Shown: piece after piece, positions 28,652-37,407 of the stretch
How the letters are laid out: the number at the start of each line of letters is the position of its first letter
Position numbering within the stretch: position 1 is the stretch's first letter
NCBI RefSeq assembly: GCF_016595245.1
Contig: NZ_JAENHM010000060.1
Location: 248,001-312,000 of the forward strand
Source: Azospirillum endophyticum
Lineage (GTDB): Bacteria > Pseudomonadota > Alphaproteobacteria > Azospirillales > Azospirillaceae
DNA: 64,000 nt
Direction of reading: 5' to 3'
Notes under the pieces: generated by a model
Database searches by the model: none
What the model saw: only the letters and a program-made list of their open reading frames with translations
Told to the model about the DNA's origin: nothing
Program-made: the position numbers and the translations under genes

Positions 28652-30039
28652 CCCCGTGCCTGCGCGCCGCCGCCATCGCCGAAGCCGTGCGCGCCGGCCG
28701 CAGCGGCGCCCGCGCCGAGACCGAGGCGACGCTCGCCCGCATCGCCGCCGGCAACCCGGCGCTGAACGCCTTCGTCACCGTCGACGAAGACCGGGCGCTG
28801 GCCGAGGCGGAGGCCGTCGACCGCCGGCTGGCCGCCGGGGAAAGGCCGCCGCTGGCCGGCGTCCCGGTCGCGGTCAAGGACACCATCTGGGTCGCCGGCC
28901 GCCGCGTCACCCAGGGGTCGCGCCTGTTCGCCGATTTCCACGCCCCCGCCGACGCCATCGCGGTGGAGCGCCTGCGCAGGGGCGGCGCCATCATCGTCGG
29001 CATGGCCAACAGCTCCGAATTCGCCTGCAAGGGCGTCACCACCAACCCGCTGTTCGGGCCGACGCGCCACCCGCGGGACCCGAGCCTGACCCCCGGCGGA
29101 TCGAGCGGCGGACCGGCGGCGGCGGTAGCCGGCGGGCTGGTGCCGCTGGCGCTCGGCACCGATGCCGGCGGGTCGAGCCGCCGCCCGCCCGCCCATGTCG
29201 GGGCGGTGGGGTTCAAGCCCTCCTTCGGCGCCATCCCCTACGGCCCCGGCTTTCCCGAACCCTTCACCGGCATCGCCGTGATGGCCCCGATCGCCGCCGA
29301 CGTCGCCGACGCCGCGCTGATGTTCGAGGCGCTGTGCGGCCCCGACCCGCGCGATCCCGACTCCGTTGCCGTCGCCGCGGCGGACTCCCGCCCGTCCGAA
29401 AGCCTGACCGTCGCCTACAGCCCGCGCTTCGGCCTCGACGCGCCGGTGGACGAGGAGGTACGGCAGGCGGTGGATCGCGCGGTCGAGGCGCTGGAACGGG
29501 CGGGCGCACGCATCGTCCGGCACGATCCCTCCTGGCCGCCCGGGGTGACGGAGACGGCACTGATGCCCTTGCAACATGCCGGGCTGGCCGCGCTCTACGG
29601 CGACGCCTTCCGCCGCGACCCGGCCCTGTTCGACCCCGACATCGCCGCGCAGATCGACCGCGGCCTGAGCCTGACGGGGGCGGAAGTCGCGGCGGCGCAG
29701 CTTCTGGGGGTGGAGATCGCGCGCATGCTCGCCGCCTTCTTCATCGATGCGGACCTGCTGATCGGCCCGACGACGCCCTGCGTCGCCTGGCCGCTCGACC
29801 GGCTGGGGCCGGAGACCATCGGCGGGCAGGCGGTGCCGCCGCGGGCGCATGCCGTCTTCACCCCGCTGTTCAACCACGCGAAGGGTCCTGCCCTCAGCCT
29901 GCCCTGCGGCACCGGCCGCGACGGGTTGCCGGTTGGGTTGCAGGTCGTCGCCCCCCGCGGGCTGGACCGCCGGGTGCTGCGCTTCGCCGCCTTCGCCGAA
30001 ACGGTGCTCGCCGCCGGCGGGCAGGGACATTCCGGATGA
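28648..30039 (+). CDS. Amidase (amidase-signature family)
   Basis: Ser-Ser-Lys hydrolase of 463 residues. The catalytic Lys lies in PVAVKDTIWV, the cis-Ser in GGSSGGPAAA and the nucleophile Ser in GTDAGGSSRRP. The segment after the nucleophile (RPPAHVGAVGFKPSFG) differs from the usual IPAAFCGVVG, suggesting an unusual substrate pocket. It is coupled by ATGA overlaps to the MFS gene before it and the GntR gene after it. It is only distantly similar to the amidase at 21281, so the two probably act on different amides of the same route. Confidence 0.92.
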   Translation: MTPCLRAAAIAEAVRAGRSGARAETEATLARIAAGNPALNAFVTVDEDRALAEAEAVDRRLAAGERPPLAGVPVAVKDTIWVAGRRVTQGSRLFADFHAPADAIAVERLRRGGAIIVGMANSSEFACKGVTTNPLFGPTRHPRDPSLTPGGSSGGPAAAVAGGLVPLALGTDAGGSSRRPPAHVGAVGFKPSFGAIPYGPGFPEPFTGIAVMAPIAADVADAALMFEALCGPDPRDPDSVAVAAADSRPSESLTVAYSPRFGLDAPVDEEVRQAVDRAVEALERAGARIVRHDPSWPPGVTETALMPLQHAGLAALYGDAFRRDPALFDPDIAAQIDRGLSLTGAEVAAAQLLGVEIARMLAAFFIDADLLIGPTTPCVAWPLDRLGPETIGGQAVPPRAHAVFTPLFNHAKGPALSLPCGTGRDGLPVGLQVVAPRGLDRRVLRFAAFAETVLAAGGQGHSG

Positions 30040-30779
30040 GCATGGAAAACGACGGTCCCGCCGACTCTTTCGAAGCCGCTCCCCGGCGCCGCCGAACGGT
30101 GCCGCCGCCGCCGCTGGCGGAGATGGCGGTGGACCGCCTGCGCTCCATGATCATCTATGGCGAGCTGCCGCCCTCGGCCCGCCTGATCGAACCGGAATTG
30201 AGCGAGAAGCTCGGCATCTCCCGCACCCCCCTGCGCGAGGCGCTGAAGCTGCTGGCGGCCGACGGGCTGGTGATGCTGCGCCCCAACCGCAACGCCATCG
30301 TCGCTCCGCTCGACGCCGGCGAGTTGATCCACCTGTTCGAGGCCGAAGGCTGCATCGAGAGCTTCGCGGCGAAGCTGGCCGCCGAACGGATGACCGCCGC
30401 CGATTTGCGCCGGCTGCGCGGCTTCCAGGACAGGATCGAGGCTTTGCAGGGAGCGGGCGCGCTGGAGGAGTATTTCTCGATCAACCAGAAGATCCACCGG
30501 CTGATCGTGTCGGGCGCCAAGAATCCGGCGCTGGTGGATGCACATGACCGGCTGCTCGGCCGGCTGGCGCGGGCGCGCTACTTCGCGCTCGGCGCCCAGG
30601 GTCGCTGGAAGGAATCGGTGCTGGAGCACCGCGAGATCCTGGCGGCGATGGAGGCCCGCGACGGCGCGACGGCCCAGCACCTGTTCATCCACCATGTCGG
30701 CCGCACCGGCGAGGTGGTCGCCGCCGCCTGCGCCTCGCCCAGAAATCCCCTCTCCCCCCCGGGGAGAGGGTTAGGGTGA
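30036..30779 (+). CDS. GntR-family regulator (FCD type) whose C-terminus is encoded by a repeat
   Basis: Regulator of 247 residues with an N-terminal winged helix (SEKLGISRTPLREALKLLAA, about residues 54-73) and a C-terminal FCD ligand domain (ESFAAKLAAERM, EYFSINQKIHRLIV). FCD regulators sense carboxylic acids. The last ten residues (NPLSPPGRGLG) and the stop codon lie inside inverted repeat copy C, so the natural end of the gene was replaced when the repeat inserted. The start overlaps the amidase stop (ATGA), so it probably controls its own operon and nearby catabolic genes. Confidence 0.92.
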   Translation: MSMENDGPADSFEAAPRRRRTVPPPPLAEMAVDRLRSMIIYGELPPSARLIEPELSEKLGISRTPLREALKLLAADGLVMLRPNRNAIVAPLDAGELIHLFEAEGCIESFAAKLAAERMTAADLRRLRGFQDRIEALQGAGALEEYFSINQKIHRLIVSGAKNPALVDAHDRLLGRLARARYFALGAQGRWKESVLEHREILAAMEARDGATAQHLFIHHVGRTGEVVAAACASPRNPLSPPGRGLG

Positions 30780-30860
30780 GGGGGATGCGCGGCGGACCTT
30801 TACCGAGGATCCATCCCGTGCATCCCCCTCACCCCGACCCTCTCCCCGGGGGGGAGAGGG
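30746..30860. repeat. Long inverted repeat, copy C
   Basis: Arms 30746-30789 and about 30820-30860 repeat the CCCTCTCC...GGAGAGGG plus GGGTGAGGGGGA structure of copies A and B. It sits between the converging GntR gene and dihydropyrimidinase gene and overlaps the last codons of GntR. Given its stem strength it can also serve as a bidirectional transcription barrier. Confidence 0.85.
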
Positions 30861-30866
30861 AGTGTA

Positions 30867-32303
30867 TCAAAACCCCAAAACCGGCGCCGGGGCGCTCTTG
30901 GGGCGAGCGGGGGCCGGCAGGCCGCAGGGCAGGAACGCACCGCGGCCGGGTCCGACCAGAAGCGCGCCGTCCCGGCACACCACCGTCCCGCGCGAGATCG
31001 TCGCCACCGGCCAGCCGGTGACCTCCATCCCCTCATAGGGGGTGTAGTCGACATTGTGGTGCAGCATGGCGTTGGTGACGGTCACCCGCCGCGCCGGGTC
31101 CCACAGCGCGATGTCGGCGTCGGATCCCACCGCGATGGTGCCCTTGCGCGGATGCAGCCCGTACATGCGGGCCGGGTTGGTGGCGGTCAGCTCGACGAAT
31201 TTGGTCAGCTCCATCCGCCCGGTCATCACGCCGGCGGAGAACAGCAGCGGCAGGCGCGTCTCCACCCCCGGAATGCCGTTGGGCACGCAGCGGAAGGGGG
31301 CCGTCTCTCCATGGATTTTCTTGCCGCCGGGGCCGTCGAAATGGAACGGCGCATGGTCCGACGAGAAGACCTGGAAGGTGCCGCCAGTCAGCCCGTCCCA
31401 GATCACCCCCTGGTTGGCGGCGTCGCGCGGCGGCGGCGAGCAGATGCACTTCGCCCCCTCGAACCCCTCCCCGCCCAGATCGTCGGCGGTCAGGAACAGA
31501 TATTGCGGACAGGTCTCGGCATAGATCCGCAGGCCGCGTCCTTGCGCCCAGCGGATCTGCTCCACCGCGTCGGCGCCGGAGACATGGACGATCAGGATCG
31601 GCACGTCCACCAGCTCCGCCAGCGAGATCGCCCGGTGGGTGGCCTCGCGCTCCGCCACGCGCGGGCGGGAGACGCCGTGGAAGAAGGGGGCCGTCTGCCC
31701 GGCGCGCTCCAGCCTGTCGGTCAGCCAGGCGATGCAGTCGGCGTTCTCCACATGCATCATCACCATGGCGCCCTCGCTGCGGGCGATGTCCAGGACCTCC
31801 AGGATCTGGCGGTCGTTCAGCTTCAGCGCGTCGTAAGTCATGTAGATCTTGAAGGACGTGTAGCCCTCGCGGATCAGCGCCGGCAGCTCCTGACCCAGCA
31901 CCTGCTCGGTCGGATCGGTGACGATCAGGTGGAAGGCGTAGTCGATCACCGGCTTGCCGGCGGCCCGCCGGTGGTAGTCGTCCACCGCCTCGCGCAGCGA
32001 CCGGCCCTTTTCCTGGCACGCGAAAGGCAGAACCGTGGTGGTGCCGCCGAAGGCGGCGGAGCGGGTGCCGGTCAGGAAATCGTCGGCCATCACCGACCCG
32101 TCGCCGGTCGGCTGGTCGAAATGGACGTGCCCGTCGACCCCGCCCGGCAGGACCAGCAGCCCGGCGGCGTCGATCTCCTCGGTTCCGGGGGCAAGGCCGA
32201 CGCCCAGCGCCGCGACCGTCCCGCCGCGCACGCCGATGTCGGCCTTGAACACGTCCGACGCAGTGGCGACCGTGCCGTTGCGGATGACCAGATCGAACTC
32301 CAT
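30867..32303 (-). CDS. hydA: Dihydropyrimidinase / D-hydantoinase
   Basis: Cyclic amidohydrolase of 478 residues opening dihydropyrimidine or hydantoin rings. The binuclear metal site is complete: His59 and His61 (DGHVHFDQP), Lys152 that is carboxylated in the family (TSFKIYMTYD), His184, His240 and Asp316 (SSDHAPF). Tyr157 is the gate/stereo-control tyrosine. GGAGGGGAGC lies directly before ATG 32303. Downstream partners on the same strand would be N-carbamoyl hydrolases; none is adjacent, although two amidases are near. It follows the one-cysteine isomerase-like gene by about 30 bases. Confidence 0.93.
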   Translation of the reverse strand: MEFDLVIRNGTVATASDVFKADIGVRGGTVAALGVGLAPGTEEIDAAGLLVLPGGVDGHVHFDQPTGDGSVMADDFLTGTRSAAFGGTTTVLPFACQEKGRSLREAVDDYHRRAAGKPVIDYAFHLIVTDPTEQVLGQELPALIREGYTSFKIYMTYDALKLNDRQILEVLDIARSEGAMVMMHVENADCIAWLTDRLERAGQTAPFFHGVSRPRVAEREATHRAISLAELVDVPILIVHVSGADAVEQIRWAQGRGLRIYAETCPQYLFLTADDLGGEGFEGAKCICSPPPRDAANQGVIWDGLTGGTFQVFSSDHAPFHFDGPGGKKIHGETAPFRCVPNGIPGVETRLPLLFSAGVMTGRMELTKFVELTATNPARMYGLHPRKGTIAVGSDADIALWDPARRVTVTNAMLHHNVDYTPYEGMEVTGWPVATISRGTVVCRDGALLVGPGRGAFLPCGLPAPARPKSAPAPVLGF

Positions 32304-32333
32304 GCTCCCCTCCCCCGTTTCAGCCATCGGCCG

Positions 32334-33080
32334 TCAGCCGTGCAGCTCTTGGAACAGGCTGCCCCAGCCCTGCACGCGGCGCGTATCGATGCCGGTCATG
32401 CGCAGCGCCTTCCACACCACGGTGGACACGGTGTCGTAGACGGGAATGCCCAGCGCCTTCTCCACCCGCTCGGCCACCGGGGCGCCGCGCATGTTGGTGC
32501 AGATGATGGCGATGGCGTCGGGCTTCGCCTCCGCCACCTCGGCGCACATCCGCTCGATCCTCTCCTCGCCGATCTCGGAGAAGGAGAAGTTGCCGCGGTC
32601 GTTCAGATGCCGCTCCGCCACCACCTCGAAGCCGGCGGCGTTGTAGTTGGCGACCATCCGCTCCTGGATCTCGTCCAGATAGGGGCTGACGATGGCGAAG
32701 CGCCTGCGCCCCGTCGTTTCCAGGATCTCGTTCAGCGCCAGCATGGAGGTGCAGGCCGGGATGCCGGTCTCCGCCTCGATGGTCCGGCACAGCTTCACGT
32801 CGGCGTCGAAGCCGAGCCAGCCGGCCGAGGTGCCGTTCCAGCCGATGACGTTCAACTGCGCGTCGGCCAGCAGCCGGGCGGCGTCGAGGAAGGGCGCGTC
32901 GGTGAACTGGTCCAGCGCCGCGGCGCGCAGCGAAATCTCCTTCACGGTGAAGCGGCCGAAATGGGCCGTCACCTCCGGCAGCCCGCCCAGCATGGCGGAG
33001 GTCACCGGTTCCAGCACCGTGTTGGACGACGGGGTCAGCATCCCCAGCAGGACGCGCTTGGTCAGGTCGGGCGTGTTCAT
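32334..33080 (-). CDS. Maleate isomerase / arylmalonate decarboxylase-like protein with one catalytic Cys
   Basis: Protein of 248 residues of the Asp/Glu/hydantoin racemase superfamily, closest in pattern to maleate cis-trans isomerases (GMLTPSSNTVLEP start, AIVSPYLDEIQERM). The second active-site Cys is present (Cys194, IICTNMRG). The first, normally in a CTS motif, is replaced: WNGTSAG has Gly83 in its place. Racemases and maleate isomerases need two cysteines, whereas arylmalonate decarboxylases use one, so decarboxylation or another one-Cys reaction is likely. It lies between the hydantoinase and deaminase-like genes. Confidence 0.85.
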   Translation of the reverse strand: MNTPDLTKRVLLGMLTPSSNTVLEPVTSAMLGGLPEVTAHFGRFTVKEISLRAAALDQFTDAPFLDAARLLADAQLNVIGWNGTSAGWLGFDADVKLCRTIEAETGIPACTSMLALNEILETTGRRRFAIVSPYLDEIQERMVANYNAAGFEVVAERHLNDRGNFSFSEIGEERIERMCAEVAEAKPDAIAIICTNMRGAPVAERVEKALGIPVYDTVSTVVWKALRMTGIDTRRVQGWGSLFQELHG

Positions 33081-33103
33081 GTTCGGTCCTTATCGCTTCG
33101 GGC

Positions 33104-33135
33104 GTTTTCTGTTTTTGGGGTTTTCTGTCTTTGGG
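33104..33135. repeat. Tandem duplication of a 16-base unit
   Basis: GTTTTCTGTTTTTGGG (33104-33119) is followed immediately by GTTTTCTGTCTTTGGG (33120-33135), one mismatch. It fills the space between the amidohydrolase stop and the isomerase-like gene. It is T-rich on the plus strand; no function is evident. Confidence 0.7.
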
Positions 33136-33137
33136 GT

Positions 33138-34496
33138 TCAGGCCCGCGCCCACAGCGCGCGGGCGGCCTCGTCGGCCTTGATGCAGATCCGCTCCAGGTC
33201 GGCGCGCAGCAGGCGGCCGTCCTCGACCAGCGTCTCGCCGTCGACCATCACCATCTCCACGTCGCGGCCCTGGCCGGTGTGGACCAGCGTGCCGAGCGGG
33301 TTGGTCTGCGGGCGCAGATGCGGGCGGCGGCTGTCGAACACCACCAGATCGGCGCATTTGCCGACGGTGAGCGTACCGATGCGGTCGGCCATGCCGACGG
33401 CTTCGGCCCCGCCCAGCGTCGCCATGCGGAAGACGTCGGCCGGCTGCCAGTCGGCGGTGACGCCGCCCTGGCCGATACGGGCGGTGGCGAGCGCCCAGCG
33501 CATCGTTTCCACCATGTCGCCATGCTGGGTGTCGGTGCACAGCGCCAGATTGACCCCCGCCGCCTTCAGGGCCGGGGTCGGCGCCAGCCTGCCCGACGCT
33601 GCGTTGCATTTGGGCACATGCACCGCATGGGCGCCGGCGCGGGCCAGCCGGGCGATGTCGTCGGCATCGACATACAGGCAATGGGTGGCGAGAAGCCGGT
33701 CGTTCAGCAGCCCGGCCTCCTCCATCAGGGCCGCCGGTGACAGGCCGGTCGAGGCGCGGACACGCTCCACCTCGACCCGGCTCTGCGCCAGATGGGTGTT
33801 GACGCGCATGCCGCGGGCCGATGCCTCGGCGGCGAGCGTCCGCAGGAAACCGGGGGAGCAGGTGTCGGGTGCGTGGGCCGCCATCTGCACCGCGATGCGG
33901 CCGTTCAGGGCGCCGTGCCAGCGGTCGTGCAGGTCGAGCGTCCGACCCAGCAGATCCTCGCCGATCCCGGCATCGAAGCACCATTCCCCCTGCGGCACGC
34001 GGGCGAAATCGACGTCATGGACCCGCCAGCCGGCATGGACGCGCAAGCCCAGCTCGGCCACGGCCTCCAGCGTCGCCTCGGCATGGACGAAATGGTCGCA
34101 GACCAGGGTGGAGCCGGACAGCAGCGCCTCGGCCACGCCCAGCCGGGCGAGCGCCCGCGCCTCCTCCGGCGTGGCGTCGGTGCCCTTGGGCACGCCGGGG
34201 GTGTAGGACGGGGCGAAGCCGAGGTCGGCGGCGACGCCGCGCACCATCACCAGCACCGCATGCAGGTGGGCGTTGACGAAGCCCGGCGTCACCAGCCGGC
34301 CGGGACGATGCAGCGTGCGCGCCGCCGCCGGCAGCCCGGCGGAGGCGGCGGTCAGATGGGCGATCCGGCCGTCGCGGATGCCGATGGCGGCGTCCTCGAC
34401 GATGCCCAGTGCCGGGTCGCCGGTGATCGCGGTGACGCCGGTCAGCAGCAGGTCGAGCGGTGGGGCGGGCGGCGGCTCGGGCTGCATCGGGGTCAT
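33138..34496 (-). CDS. Amidohydrolase, deaminase/chlorohydrolase type (TrzN/SsnA-like)
   Basis: Metal-dependent hydrolase of 452 residues. Metal ligands are His77 and His79 (VNAHLHAV), a His in NTHLAQSRVE, the next His in the VHVPKCNAASGRLAP block region and the Asp in LCTDTQHGDM. The family includes cytosine, guanine and S-adenosylhomocysteine deaminases and triazine hydrolases, all removing amino groups or halides from rings. The ATG overlaps the stop of the ABC ATPase gene (ATGA), so it is translated with the NMT1-type importer and probably acts on what that brings in. Confidence 0.9.
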   Translation of the reverse strand: MTPMQPEPPPAPPLDLLLTGVTAITGDPALGIVEDAAIGIRDGRIAHLTAASAGLPAAARTLHRPGRLVTPGFVNAHLHAVLVMVRGVAADLGFAPSYTPGVPKGTDATPEEARALARLGVAEALLSGSTLVCDHFVHAEATLEAVAELGLRVHAGWRVHDVDFARVPQGEWCFDAGIGEDLLGRTLDLHDRWHGALNGRIAVQMAAHAPDTCSPGFLRTLAAEASARGMRVNTHLAQSRVEVERVRASTGLSPAALMEEAGLLNDRLLATHCLYVDADDIARLARAGAHAVHVPKCNAASGRLAPTPALKAAGVNLALCTDTQHGDMVETMRWALATARIGQGGVTADWQPADVFRMATLGGAEAVGMADRIGTLTVGKCADLVVFDSRRPHLRPQTNPLGTLVHTGQGRDVEMVMVDGETLVEDGRLLRADLERICIKADEAARALWARA

Positions 34497-35311
34497 GCCG
34501 CGGCGCCCTGCCGCCCGGCCGGAACCGGGTCCGCCTTCGCTTCCCTGCGCTGCTGCATGCCCTCCTCGCGGATCAGGTTCAGGATGTGGCGCTTGTGGTC
34601 GTTGAACTGCTGGCCGGTGATGTCGCGCGGTCGCGGCAGGTCGAGGTCGATCAGCTCGCGCACCCGGCCCGGCCGGCTGGTCAGCACGGCGACCTGGGTG
34701 CCCAGCACCAGCGCCTCGTCGACGCTGTGGGTGACGAAGACGATGGTGCAGCGCTGCTTCTGCCAGATGGCGACCAGCTCCTCCTGCATGTCCATCTTGG
34801 TCTGGGCGTCCAGCGCCGCGAACGGCTCGTCCATCAGGATGACCTGCGGGTTCAGCAGCAGGGCGCGGGCGATGCCGACGCGCTGGCTCATGCCGCCCGA
34901 CAGCTCCGCCGGATAGTGGTTCTCGAAGCCCTGCAGCCCGACCATGTCGATGTATTCCTGCGCGGCGGCCCGGCGGTCGGCCTTGCGCCAGCCCTTCAGC
35001 CGCAGGTGGAAGGCGACGTTCTCCCACACCGGCAGCCAGGGCATCAGGTTGGCCTGCTGGAAGACCATGCCGCGGTCGGCGCCCGGCCCGTCCACCGGCT
35101 TGCCGCCGACGGTGACGCTGCCGCCGGTCGGCTTCTCGAAGCCGGCGATCATGTTCAGCAGCGTGGATTTGCCGCAGCCCGACGACCCCAGCAGGCAGAG
35201 GAACTGGTTGCGTTCCACCGTCAGGCTGACGTCGTCGATGGCCAGCAGGTCGCGCTTGCGCTTGGCGTCACGGAAGATCTTGGTGATGTTCTTCAGCTCG
35301 ATGGAGGCCAT
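34493..35311 (-). CDS. ABC importer ATPase (SsuB/TauB type)
   Basis: Nucleotide-binding subunit of 272 residues. Walker A is GSSGCGKST, with Q-loop VFQQANLMPW, signature LSGGMSQRV, Walker B VILMDEPFAALD and switch THSVDEA. It belongs to the nitrate/sulfonate/pyrimidine-precursor group. It is the third gene of an operon from 37184: binding protein, permease, ATPase, amidohydrolase. Confidence 0.94.
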   Translation of the reverse strand: MASIELKNITKIFRDAKRKRDLLAIDDVSLTVERNQFLCLLGSSGCGKSTLLNMIAGFEKPTGGSVTVGGKPVDGPGADRGMVFQQANLMPWLPVWENVAFHLRLKGWRKADRRAAAQEYIDMVGLQGFENHYPAELSGGMSQRVGIARALLLNPQVILMDEPFAALDAQTKMDMQEELVAIWQKQRCTIVFVTHSVDEALVLGTQVAVLTSRPGRVRELIDLDLPRPRDITGQQFNDHKRHILNLIREEGMQQRREAKADPVPAGRQGAAA

Positions 35312-35315
35312 GGCG

Positions 35316-36122
35316 TCAGCCCTCGCGGCTTTGCAGGGTGGATCCGTGCTGCCAGTGCAGCGCCGCGGACATCAGGAGCTTGATCAGGCCGTCGGTCGCA
35401 TAGCCGAGCAGGCCGATGCTGGCCATCGAGGCGAGGACGAGGTCGTAGCGCAGGAAGTAGTAGCTGTCCCACAGCACGTACCCCAGCCCGCTCTTGACCG
35501 CGACCATCTCGGCGGTGACCGTCAGCATCCAGGCGGCGCCGATGCCGATGCGCAGGCCCGCGAAGATGCTGGGCAGCGCCGCCGGGAACACCACATGGCG
35601 CAGAAGCTGCTGCTCGGTGGCGCCCATCATCGAGGCGGCGCGGATCAGGTTGCGGTCGGCCGTCTTCACCCCGTGGATGGTATTCATCAGGACGGGGAAG
35701 AAGGCACCGAGGAAGACCAGGAAGATCGCCGGCTTGTTGGCGATGCCGAACCAGATGATCGCCAGCGGGATCCACGACACCGGCGGGACCGGGCGGAGCA
35801 TCTGGATGGTCGGTTCCACCGTCCGCTCGACCCAGCGCCACCAGCCGATGGCGATGCCCAGCAGGATGCCGCTGACCGCCGCGATGCCATAGCCGGCGGC
35901 GACCCGCACCGCGCTGGACAGCGCATCGGCCAGCCAGCGCCCGCTGTTGCCCTGCGCGGTCTCGTCGAAGCCGAACACCCAGTCGCCCCACGCATGCAGC
36001 ACCACCGTCGGCGGCGGCAGCAGCGCCGCCGGCAGCAGGCCGGATCGCGACACGATCTCCCAGGCCACAAGGATGAAGAGGGGAACGACCGCCCGTTCCC
36101 AGGATTTCCATAGCGCCGTCAT
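35316..36122 (-). CDS. ABC importer permease (SsuC type)
   Basis: Inner-membrane permease of 268 residues with six spans and the EAA loop IRAASMMGATEQQLLRHVVF. GGAGG lies eight bases before ATG 36122, which is preferred over the in-frame Met at 36146. It lies four bases from the ATPase gene. Confidence 0.94.
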   Translation of the reverse strand: MTALWKSWERAVVPLFILVAWEIVSRSGLLPAALLPPPTVVLHAWGDWVFGFDETAQGNSGRWLADALSSAVRVAAGYGIAAVSGILLGIAIGWWRWVERTVEPTIQMLRPVPPVSWIPLAIIWFGIANKPAIFLVFLGAFFPVLMNTIHGVKTADRNLIRAASMMGATEQQLLRHVVFPAALPSIFAGLRIGIGAAWMLTVTAEMVAVKSGLGYVLWDSYYFLRYDLVLASMASIGLLGYATDGLIKLLMSAALHWQHGSTLQSREG

Positions 36123-36167
36123 GAACCGGCCTCCCGTCGAAAACACCTGCCCGCAGGCGCTTGTGGA

Positions 36168-37184
36168 TCAGAATCCCAGATCGCTCTTCGGCTTGCCGGT
36201 GACGGCCTCCAGGAATTTGTAGTCGAGGTTCTTCTCGGCGGCGGCGGAGACGTCGTGGCTGATGTATTTCAGGTCGCGCATCATCGCGGCGATGGCGAGC
36301 GTGCTGTCCTTGTGCATGGCATAGTCGGGAGCTGCGTTCTTCAGCGCCTCGGCGGCGACCGCCTTGTCCATGCCGGTGTATTTGTTGATCGTCTCGATCC
36401 AGGCGGCCTTGTCGGCCTTCAGCCTGTCGACCAGCGCGACGACCGACGCGACGGTGGCCTCGACCGCCTTGGGATGCTCCTTGATCACGTCGGACCGGGT
36501 GACGATCAGGTTGGTCAGGTTGCCGGCGGCCTGGTCGTAGGGAAGCGTGAAATGCCGGCCGGCCCCGCTGGCGCGGATCTGCGAGGCGAAGGGCTCGACC
36601 GTGCAGATCACGTCCACCTCGCCGCGCTGGAGGGCGGCGGCATGGTCGGACGGATTCGGGATGTTGATGAACTGCACGTCCTTGTTGGCGTCGATCCCGT
36701 TCTTCAGGAAGGCGCCGCGCATGTGGATGTCCTGCGCGTTCCCGCGCGAGGCGGCGACGCGCAGCGGCTCGCCCTTCGCCTTGCGGTCGGCGATCAGCGC
36801 CTTCAGCCCGGCCCAGTCGTCCGGCTTCAGCTCGATGCCCTTGGCGGTCAGGATCTCCGATCCGCCATTCACCTGGCCGGAGATCGCCACCACGTCGAAT
36901 CCCTTGTCGAGGGCGGTGATGTAGTGGAGGTAGGTGACCTGCGCCACGTCGATGCTCTTGGACACCAGCGCCGTCAGCACGTCGTTGCCGGAGTTGAAGT
37001 TGATCGCCTCGATCTTCACGCCCTTCGCCAGATCGGGCGTCAGCGCCATCGGCAGGCAGTGGGCGCATTTTGCGAAGCCCAACTTCACCTCTTCCATGTC
37101 GGCGGCTTGGACAGGCGCGGCGGCCGCGGACAGGGCGAGGGCCACCGTGGCGAGGGCACCGAACGTGAAGGATCGAAGCGACAT
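36168..37184 (-). CDS. ABC solute-binding protein (NMT1/nitrate-sulfonate type)
   Basis: Periplasmic binding protein of 338 residues. The signal peptide ends near PVQAAD (about residue 27 from ATG 37184). The body follows the NMT1/ThiY-SsuA pattern (KIEAINFNSGNDVLTALVSK, GEVDVICTVEPFASQI). This group binds nitrate, alkanesulfonates, taurine or pyrimidine thiamin precursors; the amidohydrolase in the same operon favours a nitrogenous ring. It starts a minus-strand operon divergent from a GntR gene. Confidence 0.92.
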   Translation of the reverse strand: MSLRSFTFGALATVALALSAAAAPVQAADMEEVKLGFAKCAHCLPMALTPDLAKGVKIEAINFNSGNDVLTALVSKSIDVAQVTYLHYITALDKGFDVVAISGQVNGGSEILTAKGIELKPDDWAGLKALIADRKAKGEPLRVAASRGNAQDIHMRGAFLKNGIDANKDVQFINIPNPSDHAAALQRGEVDVICTVEPFASQIRASGAGRHFTLPYDQAAGNLTNLIVTRSDVIKEHPKAVEATVASVVALVDRLKADKAAWIETINKYTGMDKAVAAEALKNAAPDYAMHKDSTLAIAAMMRDLKYISHDVSAAAEKNLDYKFLEAVTGKPKSDLGF

Positions 37185-37241
37185 GGGCAGGGTTCCCTGA
37201 TTCGATTGCGATATCCCCACCAGTCGCAAACCGCATGCCAA

Positions 37242-37253
37242 AATGTATACAAA
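37242..37253. promoter_or_regulatory. Candidate GntR operator in divergent promoter region
   Basis: The palindrome TGTATACA (37244-37251), flanked by A and T runs, resembles the T-G-T/A-C-A half-site arrangement bound by FCD-type GntR proteins. It lies in a short, strongly A+T-rich segment between the NMT1-type importer operon (start 37184) and the GntR gene (start 37408). Confidence 0.5.
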
Positions 37254-37407
37254 ATGGTGATTTTGATTTTATATATATATTTCAATATGTTAGTTTTGTT
37301 TTTTGGTGAAGAGTTCCGCTCGTCGCTCTTGCCTTGTTTTTAAGCGCATGGCATCGTTCACACACCGATGCACAATCATTCAGCAAAACAAGCCCTCCGG
37401 ATCGACC

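Noticed and set aside
31056..33740. Plus-strand open frame of 894 codons opposite hydantoinase and neighbours
   Set aside because: Antisense shadow of three conserved enzymes, with no domain and no start signal.
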